From NCBI RefSeq assembly GCF_014635065.1, contig NZ_BMCG01000005.1, positions 1 to 64,000 on the forward strand: a stretch of 64,000 bases of DNA. Reading direction: 5' to 3'. A program made the position numbers and the translations under genes. Origin of the DNA: Oxalicibacterium flavum (GTDB lineage: Bacteria > Pseudomonadota > Gammaproteobacteria > Burkholderiales > Burkholderiaceae_D). This document shows, in pieces, positions 15,439-24,351 of the stretch. The first letter of the stretch is position 1. Every line of letters begins with the position of its first letter. The notes under the pieces were generated by a model. It had not been told where the DNA came from. It was given only the letters and a program-made list of their open reading frames with translations, and did no database searches.

Positions 15439-18255
15439 TCAGTGCGGCGCCGCGATCAGTGCGACCGGATATTCGCCAAGCAGGTTGGCGATATCGATGT
15501 GGTTGGCGTGCAGGTCAACCGGCCGGCCGCCGAGCAGGTCGATATGCTCTCCCGGCAGCGGTTGCGGCAGTTCCAGGAAGGTATGCGCGGGCACGTCGCC
15601 GGCCGCGTGGCGCAGCGAGAGATTGGCGTTCAGCAGGGACAGGCTCATGCGCAGCGCCACCACCAGGACCTGCCGTTCCTTGTGACGGCGCAGGAAGGCG
15701 ATCACGTGCTCCGCCAGCGGCCCTTCGACCGTCAGCGGCACGTATTCGCCCTCCGCGAACAGCGCCGGGTCGCGCTTGCGCAGTTGCAGCGCGGCGTGGA
15801 TCAGCGGCTGCTTCAACTGGCACTGGTGCCAGCCGCGATGCTGGCAGATGCGCTCGTGCGCATGATCTTCCTGCGCCAGCAGCAGGCTGCGTGCGGCGTA
15901 ATTGACGGGGCGCCGGTTGTCGGGATCGACGAGGCTGAAATCCCAGAATTCGGTGCCCTGGTACAGGTCGGGCACGCCGGGCGAGGTCAGGCGCAGCAGG
16001 GTTTGCGTCAGGCTGTTGGCGATGCCGGCCGGCGCGATGCGCGCGACCCAGTCGACGATCTCCTGCAGGAAGCCGGCGCTGCGTTCGGGATCGAGCAGCG
16101 CCATCAGAAATTCGCGGCACGCGTGTTCGTATTCGCCGTTGGGCATGGCCCAGCTCGAATAGCGCTTGGCTTCGCGCAGCGCCTTTTCCTGCCAGGCCGC
16201 GAGCCGTTCGGCATAGGCCTGCAGGCCGTCGCGGTCGTCGGCCTGCAGTTCGAACGGCCAGGCGCCGAGGATCATCTGGTACAGCATCAGTTCGTCGTCG
16301 AGCGAGGGCGCGACCAGTTCCGGCGCATCGTCCTCGGTCGCAAGGCGGATGCGGAAATCCGTATGCAGGCGCTTCCAGCGGCGTACCGCCTCGGCCCAGT
16401 CCTCGGCCGCTTCGCTCAGGACGGCGAGCCGTGCACGCACGTCCTCGCCGCGCTTGTGGTCGTGGGTCGCGGTCGCCAGCATGGCGTGCGGGAAGTGCTG
16501 CGCGCGGTCGAGATTGAAGGCGTGGAATTCGGCAACCGTCGCCGAAAAGCGGTCGGGATCGGCGCCGACCTCGTTGCGCGAGAGCAGCCGGCCGTAGCGG
16601 TAGAAGGCGGTGTCCTCCACCGCCTTGGCCGCCAGCGGCGGCGTGAGCTGCTCGAAGCGGCGCACCGCGAGCTGGCGCAGCGGCAGCGCGTCGGCGCTGG
16701 CATCGGGATCGATGTTGTCGGTGTCGAATAGCGTGACCAGCGTGTCGAGCAGCGGCTGGTCCGGCGGCGACAGGTTGCGGCGCGCGTCGGCCACGGTGCG
16801 TTCGAGGATCGCAAGGTCGGCTTCGCTGCGGCCATCCTTAGTCGTGTAGGTGCGATAGACGGGGAAGGTGACCAGGATCTCGGTCAGCACACGGTGGATC
16901 GCGGCCTGCGAGATGTCGCGCGTATCGAGCTCGGTGCGGGCCACCGCGTGCACGGCGCGCGTCAGCGCCGCGAATTCGCCGACGAAGTTTTCGCGCAGCA
17001 GCTGGCGGCGCGCGTTGAGCACGTGCGTCGGAAAGCTGTCGTTGCCGTCCGACAGTTCCACCCACAGCTTGTTGAGCGCGGCCAGTCCGTTCTCGCAATG
17101 CAGCAGCGCGCCGAGTTCGGCCATGAATTCGTAGCCGGTGGTGCCGTCTATGCCCCAGTCGGTGCGCAACGCCTCGCCGTGCGTCAGGATCTTCTCGACC
17201 ACGATCCACGGATGCGGGTCCTGCCGCTGCGCCGGCCGTTGCGCCGACAGCGCGGTCAGACGGCGCCGCAGTTCGTTGCAGTAGGCGGTCGGATCGGCCA
17301 GGCCGTCGACGTGATCGACGCGCACGCCGTCGATCAGGCCTTCGGCATAGAGCTGGAAGATCACCGCGTGCGTGGCATCGAACACGTCGTCGAGCTCGAC
17401 GCGCACGCCGGCCAGGTCGCTGACCTCGAAGAAGCGGCGCCAGTTGATTTCCTCGGCCGCGTTGCGCCACCAGGTCAGCTTGTAGTTCTGCCGTTCGAGC
17501 AGGCGGTGCAGGCGGCCGACGCCGCCGTTGAGATCGGGGTCCACCGAGGCCAGCGCCAGCGCGATGCCGGCGCGTCCTTCCTCGGTCTGCGCCAGTTCGC
17601 GCAGCATGTCGGCACGCGTCTGGTGCAGATCGAAGGCATCGGCCTCGTCCGGATGCACCTCGGGAAAGCTGCTGGCGACGTTCTTGAGCGCGGCGCCGCC
17701 ATGCCGCAGCACGCGCACCACGCTGGCCGGCGCGAGCGGAAAGCGATGTCCGAAGTAGCCGAAGTAGAAATGCCCGTTCTGTTCGTCGAAGCGCAGCCGC
17801 AGGTCGCCCGAGCGCAGCGTCTGCGCGTACTGGTCGCCGAGGAAGGGCAGCAGGATCTTGCCGTTGAGCGTGGGGTCGGGCGAGTTCCAGTCGATATCGA
17901 ACCAGCGCGCGTAGCGGCTGTGGCGTCCCCATTCGAGCACGTGTAGCCACCACGGATTGTCGGCGCCGCCGACACCCATGTGGTTGGGCACGATGTCGAT
18001 GACGAGACCCATGCCGGCCGCGTGCAGCTTTGCCACGAGTCGTCGCAGGGCCGGTTCGCCGCCGAGCTCGGGATTGATGTGGGTCGGATCGACGATGTCG
18101 TAGCCGTGCGTGGAGCCGGGGCGCGCGGTCAGGATGGGCGAGACGTAGAGATGGCTGATGCCGAGGCGGGCGTAATAGTCCACCACGCCGACGGCATCGT
18201 CGAGCGTGAAGTCCTTGTGCAGCTGCAGTCGCGCGGTGGCGCGGGGAATGCTCAT
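15439..18255 (-). CDS. treY: malto-oligosyltrehalose synthase
   Basis: The 938-residue GH13 enzyme converts the reducing-end linkage of maltodextrins into a trehalose (alpha-1,1) end. The N-terminus is typical (ATARLQLHKDFTLDDA...YYARLGISHLYVSPIL). The catalytic Asp is about residue 314 (GVRVDHVDGL) and the Glu about 354 (IVVEKIL); the late motif PGVPDLYQGTEFWD is intact. The ATG at 18255 overlaps the malQ stop (ATGA), so translation is coupled; the open frame continues upstream only as noise inside malQ. TreY feeds TreZ, encoded two genes upstream in the same unit. It is the last gene of the operon. Confidence 0.93.
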   Translation of the reverse strand: MSIPRATARLQLHKDFTLDDAVGVVDYYARLGISHLYVSPILTARPGSTHGYDIVDPTHINPELGGEPALRRLVAKLHAAGMGLVIDIVPNHMGVGGADNPWWLHVLEWGRHSRYARWFDIDWNSPDPTLNGKILLPFLGDQYAQTLRSGDLRLRFDEQNGHFYFGYFGHRFPLAPASVVRVLRHGGAALKNVASSFPEVHPDEADAFDLHQTRADMLRELAQTEEGRAGIALALASVDPDLNGGVGRLHRLLERQNYKLTWWRNAAEEINWRRFFEVSDLAGVRVELDDVFDATHAVIFQLYAEGLIDGVRVDHVDGLADPTAYCNELRRRLTALSAQRPAQRQDPHPWIVVEKILTHGEALRTDWGIDGTTGYEFMAELGALLHCENGLAALNKLWVELSDGNDSFPTHVLNARRQLLRENFVGEFAALTRAVHAVARTELDTRDISQAAIHRVLTEILVTFPVYRTYTTKDGRSEADLAILERTVADARRNLSPPDQPLLDTLVTLFDTDNIDPDASADALPLRQLAVRRFEQLTPPLAAKAVEDTAFYRYGRLLSRNEVGADPDRFSATVAEFHAFNLDRAQHFPHAMLATATHDHKRGEDVRARLAVLSEAAEDWAEAVRRWKRLHTDFRIRLATEDDAPELVAPSLDDELMLYQMILGAWPFELQADDRDGLQAYAERLAAWQEKALREAKRYSSWAMPNGEYEHACREFLMALLDPERSAGFLQEIVDWVARIAPAGIANSLTQTLLRLTSPGVPDLYQGTEFWDFSLVDPDNRRPVNYAARSLLLAQEDHAHERICQHRGWHQCQLKQPLIHAALQLRKRDPALFAEGEYVPLTVEGPLAEHVIAFLRRHKERQVLVVALRMSLSLLNANLSLRHAAGDVPAHTFLELPQPLPGEHIDLLGGRPVDLHANHIDIANLLGEYPVALIAAPH

Positions 18256-20426
18256 CGATGTTGTCCTTGTTGTCTGCGGGAACGGTCCAGCGCCGCCAGC
18301 CGTTCGGCGGCGTCGGATCGCTCCAGCATGCTGCCGGCGCTGCCGGGCAGGCGGTGCCGCCAGTTCGGATGGCTGTCTATGGTGTTGGGCAGGTTGGGCT
18401 GTTCGGCCAGGCCGAGCACGTCTTCGAGCGGAATGATGACCAGCGGCGCCGGCGTGGCGCCGACGAATTCGATGAGCTCCGTGATCGGCGGCGGTGCGCC
18501 GTCGTCGCTGTCTTCGTAATCGATGTGACGATCCCGATGATGGTGGCGCAGCGCGTCGCACAGGCGGCGCCGATCGTAGCGGCGCGCGCTGCGTTCGTCG
18601 GCGGCCTGCACGCCGGGCGCAAACAGGTCGAGCTGTTCGCGCCATTCGAGATCGCGGCCCTGCCACCAGCCGCGCACGGTCGGCAGGTCGTGCGTGGCGG
18701 TGGTGGCGATCGCGCTGGACGACCATTGCGATGGCGCGCGGAACATGCCGTGCTCCTGCTCGAACCACAGCACGCGGATGCCCATCAGGCCCGCCTCGGC
18801 CAGCGCGCGGTCGAAGCCGTCGGGCACGGTGCCGAGGTCCTCGCCGATCACCACCGCACGATGGCGATGGCTTTCGAGCGCGATCAGGCGCATCAGGTCC
18901 TCGAACGGATAGCGCAGGTAGGCGCCGTCGGTACCCTGTTGTCCCTGCGGCACCAGCCACAGGCGCGCCAGGCCCAAAATGTGGTCGATGCGCACGCCGC
19001 CCGCATGGCGGAAGGCGGCGCGCAGCATCTCGATGTAGGCCTGGAAGCCCGACTCGCGCAGCGCGCGCGGCGAGAACGCGCCGAGTCCCCAGTTCTGTCC
19101 CTGCGGACCGAGCAGGTCGGGCGGCGCGCCGACCGACAGGCCGTCCAGCATCTGGCTCTGACGGCTCCATGCCTGGCTGCCGCCGCTTTCGGCACCGACC
19201 GCGAGATCGGTGATCAGGCCGATCGGCATGCCGGCCGCGCGTGCCGCGCGCTGCGCCTGCTGCAGGCCGCGTGCCGCCTGCCATTGCAGGAAGGCGTGGA
19301 AGCAGATTTCGTTGTCATTGACTTCGGCGAAGCGCGCCACCGCGTCGCCGCGCGGATCGCGCAGTTCCTCGGGCCAGTCGCGCCAGCTGCCTTCGATGCC
19401 CTGCGCGCGCATGGTCGCGTGCAACGCCTCGAAGCGCGCGTGATCCTCGAGTGCGGTGCCGCCCTCGTTGCGGAAGGCTTCGAATTCCTTCCAGTCGTCG
19501 TTGCGGATGTCGTAATGGTCGAACAGATGACGCAGCACGGCGAGCCGCCAGCGCGTGGCGGCCGGCCAGTCGATCAGTTCCTCGGCCTGCAGGCGCTTGC
19601 GTTCGTCCTCGCCGTCGAGATGGCGGATCGCCTCGGCCAGAGCCTGTTCGCCGCTGACGGCGGCCGGATCGATGTGCAGCACGTTGAACAGCAGCCGGCT
19701 GGACGGACCGTAGGGACTGAAATGCCAGGGATTGGCGCTGAACATCGCGTGCACCGGACTGATCGCGATGCCCGACGCGCCGCGCTGCGCGGCCGCGCGC
19801 GCGAGGTCGGCCAATGCCGTGAAGTCGCCGATGCCGGCGTCGCCGAGACGCGCATCCTCATCGGCGCGGCGCAGCGAATAGAGCTGCGCGGCCAGCGCCC
19901 ACAGGTGCGGGTGGCGCCCGGTTGTCACATCATGTGCGGCATCGGCCACGCTGAAGCAGCGCGCCGGCGCCACCGCAACCGTCACAGGATGGCGCTCGCC
20001 GATGGTCAGCAGGTGATAGCCGACCTCGTTGATCGCTTCGAGCCGCGCCGGGCCCTCGTCGCTGCCATCGCCACCATGCAGCCAGCCGCTGCGTTCCTCG
20101 CCGCTTTCGAGCATCAGGCGATACGTATGTCCATGCACCTGCGCCAGCGGCGGGAACGTGATCTCGCGGCCGACCTGCGCCGTGATCAGCGGCGGCAGCG
20201 CGAGCCGTCGTTCGTCCTCGGCCAGCGTCGCCAGCGAGGCTTCGCAGGCGGCATCGTCATGGGCGTCGAGTTGCAGCGCGGCGAGAATCGCGCGCAGGGT
20301 GCCGGCGGCGACCTGTTGCGGCTTGCCGAAGGCATCGGTCCATTCGGACGAGAGGCCGGCGGCATGGGCCAGCCGCAGCAGGGCTTCGCTCTTGTGCTCG
20401 GTGTCCGGGTTCAGTTGCGCATTCAT
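18252..20426 (-). CDS. malQ: 4-alpha-glucanotransferase (amylomaltase)
   Basis: The 724-residue GH77 protein transfers maltodextrin segments between glucans and releases glucose. The barrel holds the family signatures GVRIDHILGLARLW (nucleophile Asp) and VIGEDLGTVPDGF (acid/base Glu), with HDLPTVRGWW late in the barrel. About 150-200 residues precede the barrel, as in longer proteobacterial MalQ forms. The ATG at 20426 overlaps the treZ stop by 4 bp, and the 3' end overlaps treY in the same way. In this operon it would recycle short maltodextrins released by debranching and by the TreY/TreZ reactions. Confidence 0.92.
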   Translation of the reverse strand: MNAQLNPDTEHKSEALLRLAHAAGLSSEWTDAFGKPQQVAAGTLRAILAALQLDAHDDAACEASLATLAEDERRLALPPLITAQVGREITFPPLAQVHGHTYRLMLESGEERSGWLHGGDGSDEGPARLEAINEVGYHLLTIGERHPVTVAVAPARCFSVADAAHDVTTGRHPHLWALAAQLYSLRRADEDARLGDAGIGDFTALADLARAAAQRGASGIAISPVHAMFSANPWHFSPYGPSSRLLFNVLHIDPAAVSGEQALAEAIRHLDGEDERKRLQAEELIDWPAATRWRLAVLRHLFDHYDIRNDDWKEFEAFRNEGGTALEDHARFEALHATMRAQGIEGSWRDWPEELRDPRGDAVARFAEVNDNEICFHAFLQWQAARGLQQAQRAARAAGMPIGLITDLAVGAESGGSQAWSRQSQMLDGLSVGAPPDLLGPQGQNWGLGAFSPRALRESGFQAYIEMLRAAFRHAGGVRIDHILGLARLWLVPQGQQGTDGAYLRYPFEDLMRLIALESHRHRAVVIGEDLGTVPDGFDRALAEAGLMGIRVLWFEQEHGMFRAPSQWSSSAIATTATHDLPTVRGWWQGRDLEWREQLDLFAPGVQAADERSARRYDRRRLCDALRHHHRDRHIDYEDSDDGAPPPITELIEFVGATPAPLVIIPLEDVLGLAEQPNLPNTIDSHPNWRHRLPGSAGSMLERSDAAERLAALDRSRRQQGQHR

Positions 20427-22234
20427 GCAGCGGGCTCCAGCAGGGCGATGAAGGAATCGGGCGGCAGGGTGTCGCGTCCGAGCGCCGCCAGCGCACCTTC
20501 GGTTTCGAATAACAGGTCGGCACCGCCGGTGCGCGCGATGGTGTCCGCGGCGACCCTGACCGGCGTATCGGCCAGATTGACGGCGACTGCCAGCACGGCG
20601 CCGTTGCCGAGGCGCCAGCGGGCGGCGACGGCGGCATCGCCGATCGCCTGCGCGCCGAGCGTGCGGCAACCCGGCAGATGCGGCACCAGCTGCGTCATGC
20701 GTATGGCAAGCAGCGCATGCAGCCAGGCGTGCCACTGACCGGCGTCGTCGGCATGGCGGGGAATCGAATCCTCGAACGTCTGCAGCGCATTGGGATCGGG
20801 AATTTTCTGCCGCTGCGCCTCGTCGGCGAAGGCCGCGAACCCGGCGAATTCCTGGCGCCGGCCATCGCGCACCGCCGTGGCCAGCCCTTCGTCGTCGTAG
20901 CTGGTGAAGTAGAGGAAGGGCGTGCGCGAGCCGAATTCCTCTCCCACGAACAGCAGCGGGATTTGCGGCGACAGCAGCAGCAATGCCATCGCCGCGCGCA
21001 GCGCCGAAGGCCGCGCGAGCGTGGTCAGGCGGTCGCCGAAGGCACGGTTGCCGATCTGGTCGTGGTTCTGCAGGAACAGCACGAAGGCCGATGGCGGCAA
21101 ATGGCCGCTGGGTTCGCCGCGCGGCGTGCCGTTGCGGAACGGCGAAGGCTCGCCCTGATAGACGAAGCCCTCGGCCAGGCAGCGCGCGAGCTTGTCGGCC
21201 GGCTGTTCGCTGTAGTCGCGGTAGTAGTGGTCCGATTCGCCGGTCAGCAGCGCGTGCAGCACGTGATGTCCGTCGTCGTTCCATTGCGCATCGAACGGTC
21301 CTTCGGCGCTGCGGCCGAGCAGTCGGGCGGCGTTGTCGTCATGTTCGAGCACCAGGTGGACATGGCGTTCATGGCCGAACTCGCTGCGCACGCGCTGTCC
21401 CATTTCCTGCAGCCAGTCCTGCTCGCCGATGGCGTGCACGGCATCGAAGCGCAGGCCGTCGAAGCGGTACTCGCGCAGCCAGTACAGCGCATTCTCGGTG
21501 AAGAAGTCGCGCACCTCGCGGCGCCGGAAATCGATGGCCTCGCCCCACGGCGTATGGACGTCGCCGCGAAAGAAGTCCTGCGCGTAGGCGCCCAGGTAAT
21601 TGCCCTCCGGTCCGAAGTGGTTGTAAACCACGTCGAGAAACACCATCATGCCGAGTCCGTGCGCGGTATCGATCAGCGCCTTCAACTGGGCCGGCGAGCC
21701 GTAGGCGGCGTCCGGCGCGTACGGCAGCACGCCGTCGTAGCCCCAGTTGCGCGGGCCCGGAAAGTCGGCGACCGGCATCAGCTCGATGGCGGTGATGCCG
21801 AGCGCGGCCAGCGCCGGCAATTGCCGCGTCACGCCTTCGAAGCCGCCACAGGCACCGACATGCAGTTCGTAGAGCACGGTTTCGTGCCATGGCCGTCCCT
21901 GCCACAGCGGATACTGCCAGTGGTAGTCGTTGAGGTCGGTCACGATGCTGGCGCCGTGCACGTCGCCATCCTGCGCGCGCGAGGCCGGATCGGCCACGCG
22001 CAGGGTATGACCATCCTTGCGCGTGATCTCGAACTGGTAGCGTGTGCCGGGCGCGCAGCCGATGCGCGTTTCGAACCAGCCGTGCTGTACCGGCCCCATG
22101 CGATGCAGGGTGTCGCCGTCGAGAATCAGCGCGACCTGCTCGGCGCCCGGCGCCCACAGGCGGAACAGCACGCGTCCCGCGCCCTGCACTTGCGCGCCGA
22201 ACGAATAGGTGAAGCGATCAAAGGACGACATCAT
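20423..22234 (-). CDS. treZ: malto-oligosyltrehalose trehalohydrolase
   Basis: The 603-residue enzyme releases free trehalose from the product of TreY. It has an N-terminal CBM48-like domain (about 1-100; VLFRLWAPGAEQVALIL). The GH13 barrel carries the nucleophile Asp near 264 (LRFDAVHAI), the acid/base Glu near 297 (HLVLEHDDN) and the late FLQNHDQIGNRAFGDRL motif. Its start lies inside the last 17 bp of glgX, and its stop overlaps malQ by 4 bp, so it sits in a translationally coupled run. TreZ and TreY are split here by malQ, a slightly unusual order. Confidence 0.93.
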   Translation of the reverse strand: MMSSFDRFTYSFGAQVQGAGRVLFRLWAPGAEQVALILDGDTLHRMGPVQHGWFETRIGCAPGTRYQFEITRKDGHTLRVADPASRAQDGDVHGASIVTDLNDYHWQYPLWQGRPWHETVLYELHVGACGGFEGVTRQLPALAALGITAIELMPVADFPGPRNWGYDGVLPYAPDAAYGSPAQLKALIDTAHGLGMMVFLDVVYNHFGPEGNYLGAYAQDFFRGDVHTPWGEAIDFRRREVRDFFTENALYWLREYRFDGLRFDAVHAIGEQDWLQEMGQRVRSEFGHERHVHLVLEHDDNAARLLGRSAEGPFDAQWNDDGHHVLHALLTGESDHYYRDYSEQPADKLARCLAEGFVYQGEPSPFRNGTPRGEPSGHLPPSAFVLFLQNHDQIGNRAFGDRLTTLARPSALRAAMALLLLSPQIPLLFVGEEFGSRTPFLYFTSYDDEGLATAVRDGRRQEFAGFAAFADEAQRQKIPDPNALQTFEDSIPRHADDAGQWHAWLHALLAIRMTQLVPHLPGCRTLGAQAIGDAAVAARWRLGNGAVLAVAVNLADTPVRVAADTIARTGGADLLFETEGALAALGRDTLPPDSFIALLEPAA

Positions 22235-24350
22235 CGGCTACCAGGAGAACGGCACTGTGCGCGCTGACGGTGATGCGATTGTGGCCGGGCACGTGGGCTG
22301 GCGGCGCATCGTCCTTTTGCGCGGCGTCGATCAGCACCTGCCAGTCGAGCACCGGCTCGGGCAAGACGAATTCGCGATCTTCCCAGTGCGCGTTGAGCAG
22401 CAGCAGCGAAGCGGTGACTTCGGATTGCGCGTTGCGCCGGCCTTCGATACGCGCCACGCGCCGCAGCATCAGCAGGCGGCCTTCGCTGTAGTGCCAGCTT
22501 TCTTCCGTCATCGGCTGGCCGTATTCGTCGAACCACGACGTGTCGTACAGGTCGGGCAGCACCTCGAGATCGCCCGTATAGAAGCGCGAGGCGTGCAGCG
22601 TCGGTCGCGCGCGGCGCGCGGCGATGCAGCGTCGCGTGAAATCGATGAGCGACTTGCCGGGATCGGTCTCGGCCAGGCCCCAGGCCATCCACGACAGTTC
22701 GTCGTCCTGGCAATAGGCGTTGTTGTTGCCGTCCTGGCTGCGGCCGAACTCGTCGCCGCCGAGCAGCATCGGCGTGCCGTTGGAAAAGAACAGCGTCATC
22801 AGCATCGAGCGGCGCAGCTTCTCGCGCGTGGCGATGATGCCGGGGTCGTCGGTCGGGCCTTCGGCGCCCCAGTTGTAGCTTTCGTTGTCGTTGGCGCCGT
22901 CACGGTTGTCTTCGCCGTTGGCCTCGTTGTGCTTGTCGTTGTAGCTGACGAGGTCGTTGAGCGTGAAGCCGTCGTGCGCGGTGACGAAGTTGACCGAGGC
23001 CCATGGGCGGCGGCGATGGTGGGCGAACAGGTCGGCCGAGCCGAGCAGGCGCGCCGCGATCGCGCCGCGCATGTCGGCATCGCCCTTCCAGAAGCGGCGC
23101 ACGTCGTCGCGGAAGCGGCCGTTCCATTCGGCAAAGCCGGCCGGATGGTTGCCGATCTGGTAGCCGCCGGGACCGATGTCCCACGGCTCGGCGATCAGCT
23201 TCACCTGCGCCAGAACCGGGTCCTGGCGCAGCGCGTCGAAGAAGCCGCAGCCCGGATCGAAGCCGCTGGCTTCACGGCCGAGCGTGACGCCGAGGTCGAA
23301 GCGGAAGCCGTCGATGTGGAATTCCTGCACCCAGTAGCGCAGCGAATCCATGACCAGCTGGATCACGCGCGGGTGCGACATGTTGACCGTGTTGCCGCAG
23401 CCGGTGTCGTTGATGCAGTGGCGCTGATTGTCCGGCAGCAGGCGGTAGTAGCTCGCATGGTCGAGGCCGCGGAACGACAGCGTGGGACCGAGCTCGCCTT
23501 CCTCGCAGGTGTGGTTGTAGACGACGTCGAGGATGACTTCGATGCCGGCCAGGTGCAGCTGGCGGATCGCACGCCGCATCTCGTTGAGCGAGCCGTCCGA
23601 CAGGTAGGACGGTTCGGGCGCGAAGTACGACAGCGTGTTGTAGCCCCAGTAGTTGCGCAGGCCCTTTTCGGCCAGGCGGCGGTCCTGCAGGATCGCGTGC
23701 ACCGGCAGCAGTTCGAGCGAGGTGATGCCGAGCTTGACCAGATGATCGATCACGTAGGGATCGGCCAGCGCGGCGAAGGTGCCGCGTTCGTGCGCGGCAA
23801 CACCGTCGGCCTTCATGGTCAGGCCGCGCAGGTGCGCCTCGTAGATCACGGTCTGGTCCCACGAAATGCCGGGCGACTGGTCGTGGCCCCAGTGGAAGGC
23901 ATCGTCGGTGATGACGCCCTTGGGCATGTACTGCGCGCTGTCGCGGCGGTCGAAGGAGAGATCGGTGCGCGCCGAGCCGACCTTGTAGCCGTACAGCGCG
24001 TCGCTCCAGCGCAGCGCGCCGTGCAGGCGGCGTGCGTACGGATCGAGCAGCAGCTTGTGCGGGTTGAAGCGGTGTCCGTGCTCGGGCTGGTAGGGGCCGT
24101 AGGCGCGATAGCCGTAGAGCTGTCCCGGCTGCACGTCGGGCAGGTAGCCGTGCCAGACTTCGTCGGTACATTCGGGCAGCGCGTGGCGCGCGATCTCGCG
24201 CCGGCCGCTGGGATCGAACAGGCAGAGCTCGACCTTTTCCGCGTGTGCCGAAAACACCGCGAAGTTGGCGCCGAAACCGTCGACGGTGACGCCGAGCGGA
24301 TAAGGCAGGCCGGCCTGCATGCGGACTTGGTTGTTGGGTCTGTGAGGCAT
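22218..24350 (-). CDS. glgX: glycogen debranching enzyme (isoamylase type)
   Basis: The 710-residue protein hydrolyses alpha-1,6 branches in limit dextrins. It has an N-terminal CBM48 domain (about 12-110; PLGVTVDGFGANFAVFSAHA). The GH13 barrel shows DVVYNHTCEEGE near 275-285, the nucleophile Asp near 352 (GFRFDLG) and the acid/base Glu near 388 (LIAEPWD). The motif FVTAHDGFTLNDLVSYN is complete. It begins one base after the glgB stop and overlaps treZ by 17 bp. Freed linear chains would feed MalQ and TreY/TreZ in the same operon. Confidence 0.93.
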   Translation of the reverse strand: MPHRPNNQVRMQAGLPYPLGVTVDGFGANFAVFSAHAEKVELCLFDPSGRREIARHALPECTDEVWHGYLPDVQPGQLYGYRAYGPYQPEHGHRFNPHKLLLDPYARRLHGALRWSDALYGYKVGSARTDLSFDRRDSAQYMPKGVITDDAFHWGHDQSPGISWDQTVIYEAHLRGLTMKADGVAAHERGTFAALADPYVIDHLVKLGITSLELLPVHAILQDRRLAEKGLRNYWGYNTLSYFAPEPSYLSDGSLNEMRRAIRQLHLAGIEVILDVVYNHTCEEGELGPTLSFRGLDHASYYRLLPDNQRHCINDTGCGNTVNMSHPRVIQLVMDSLRYWVQEFHIDGFRFDLGVTLGREASGFDPGCGFFDALRQDPVLAQVKLIAEPWDIGPGGYQIGNHPAGFAEWNGRFRDDVRRFWKGDADMRGAIAARLLGSADLFAHHRRRPWASVNFVTAHDGFTLNDLVSYNDKHNEANGEDNRDGANDNESYNWGAEGPTDDPGIIATREKLRRSMLMTLFFSNGTPMLLGGDEFGRSQDGNNNAYCQDDELSWMAWGLAETDPGKSLIDFTRRCIAARRARPTLHASRFYTGDLEVLPDLYDTSWFDEYGQPMTEESWHYSEGRLLMLRRVARIEGRRNAQSEVTASLLLLNAHWEDREFVLPEPVLDWQVLIDAAQKDDAPPAHVPGHNRITVSAHSAVLLVADDVVL

Positions 24351-24351
24351 G

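Noticed and set aside
18256-19284. N-terminal extension of treY into malQ
   Set aside because: The open frame continues, but its translation is Arg/Ala/Gly-rich noise; the family N-terminus begins at the ATG at 18255, which overlaps the malQ stop.
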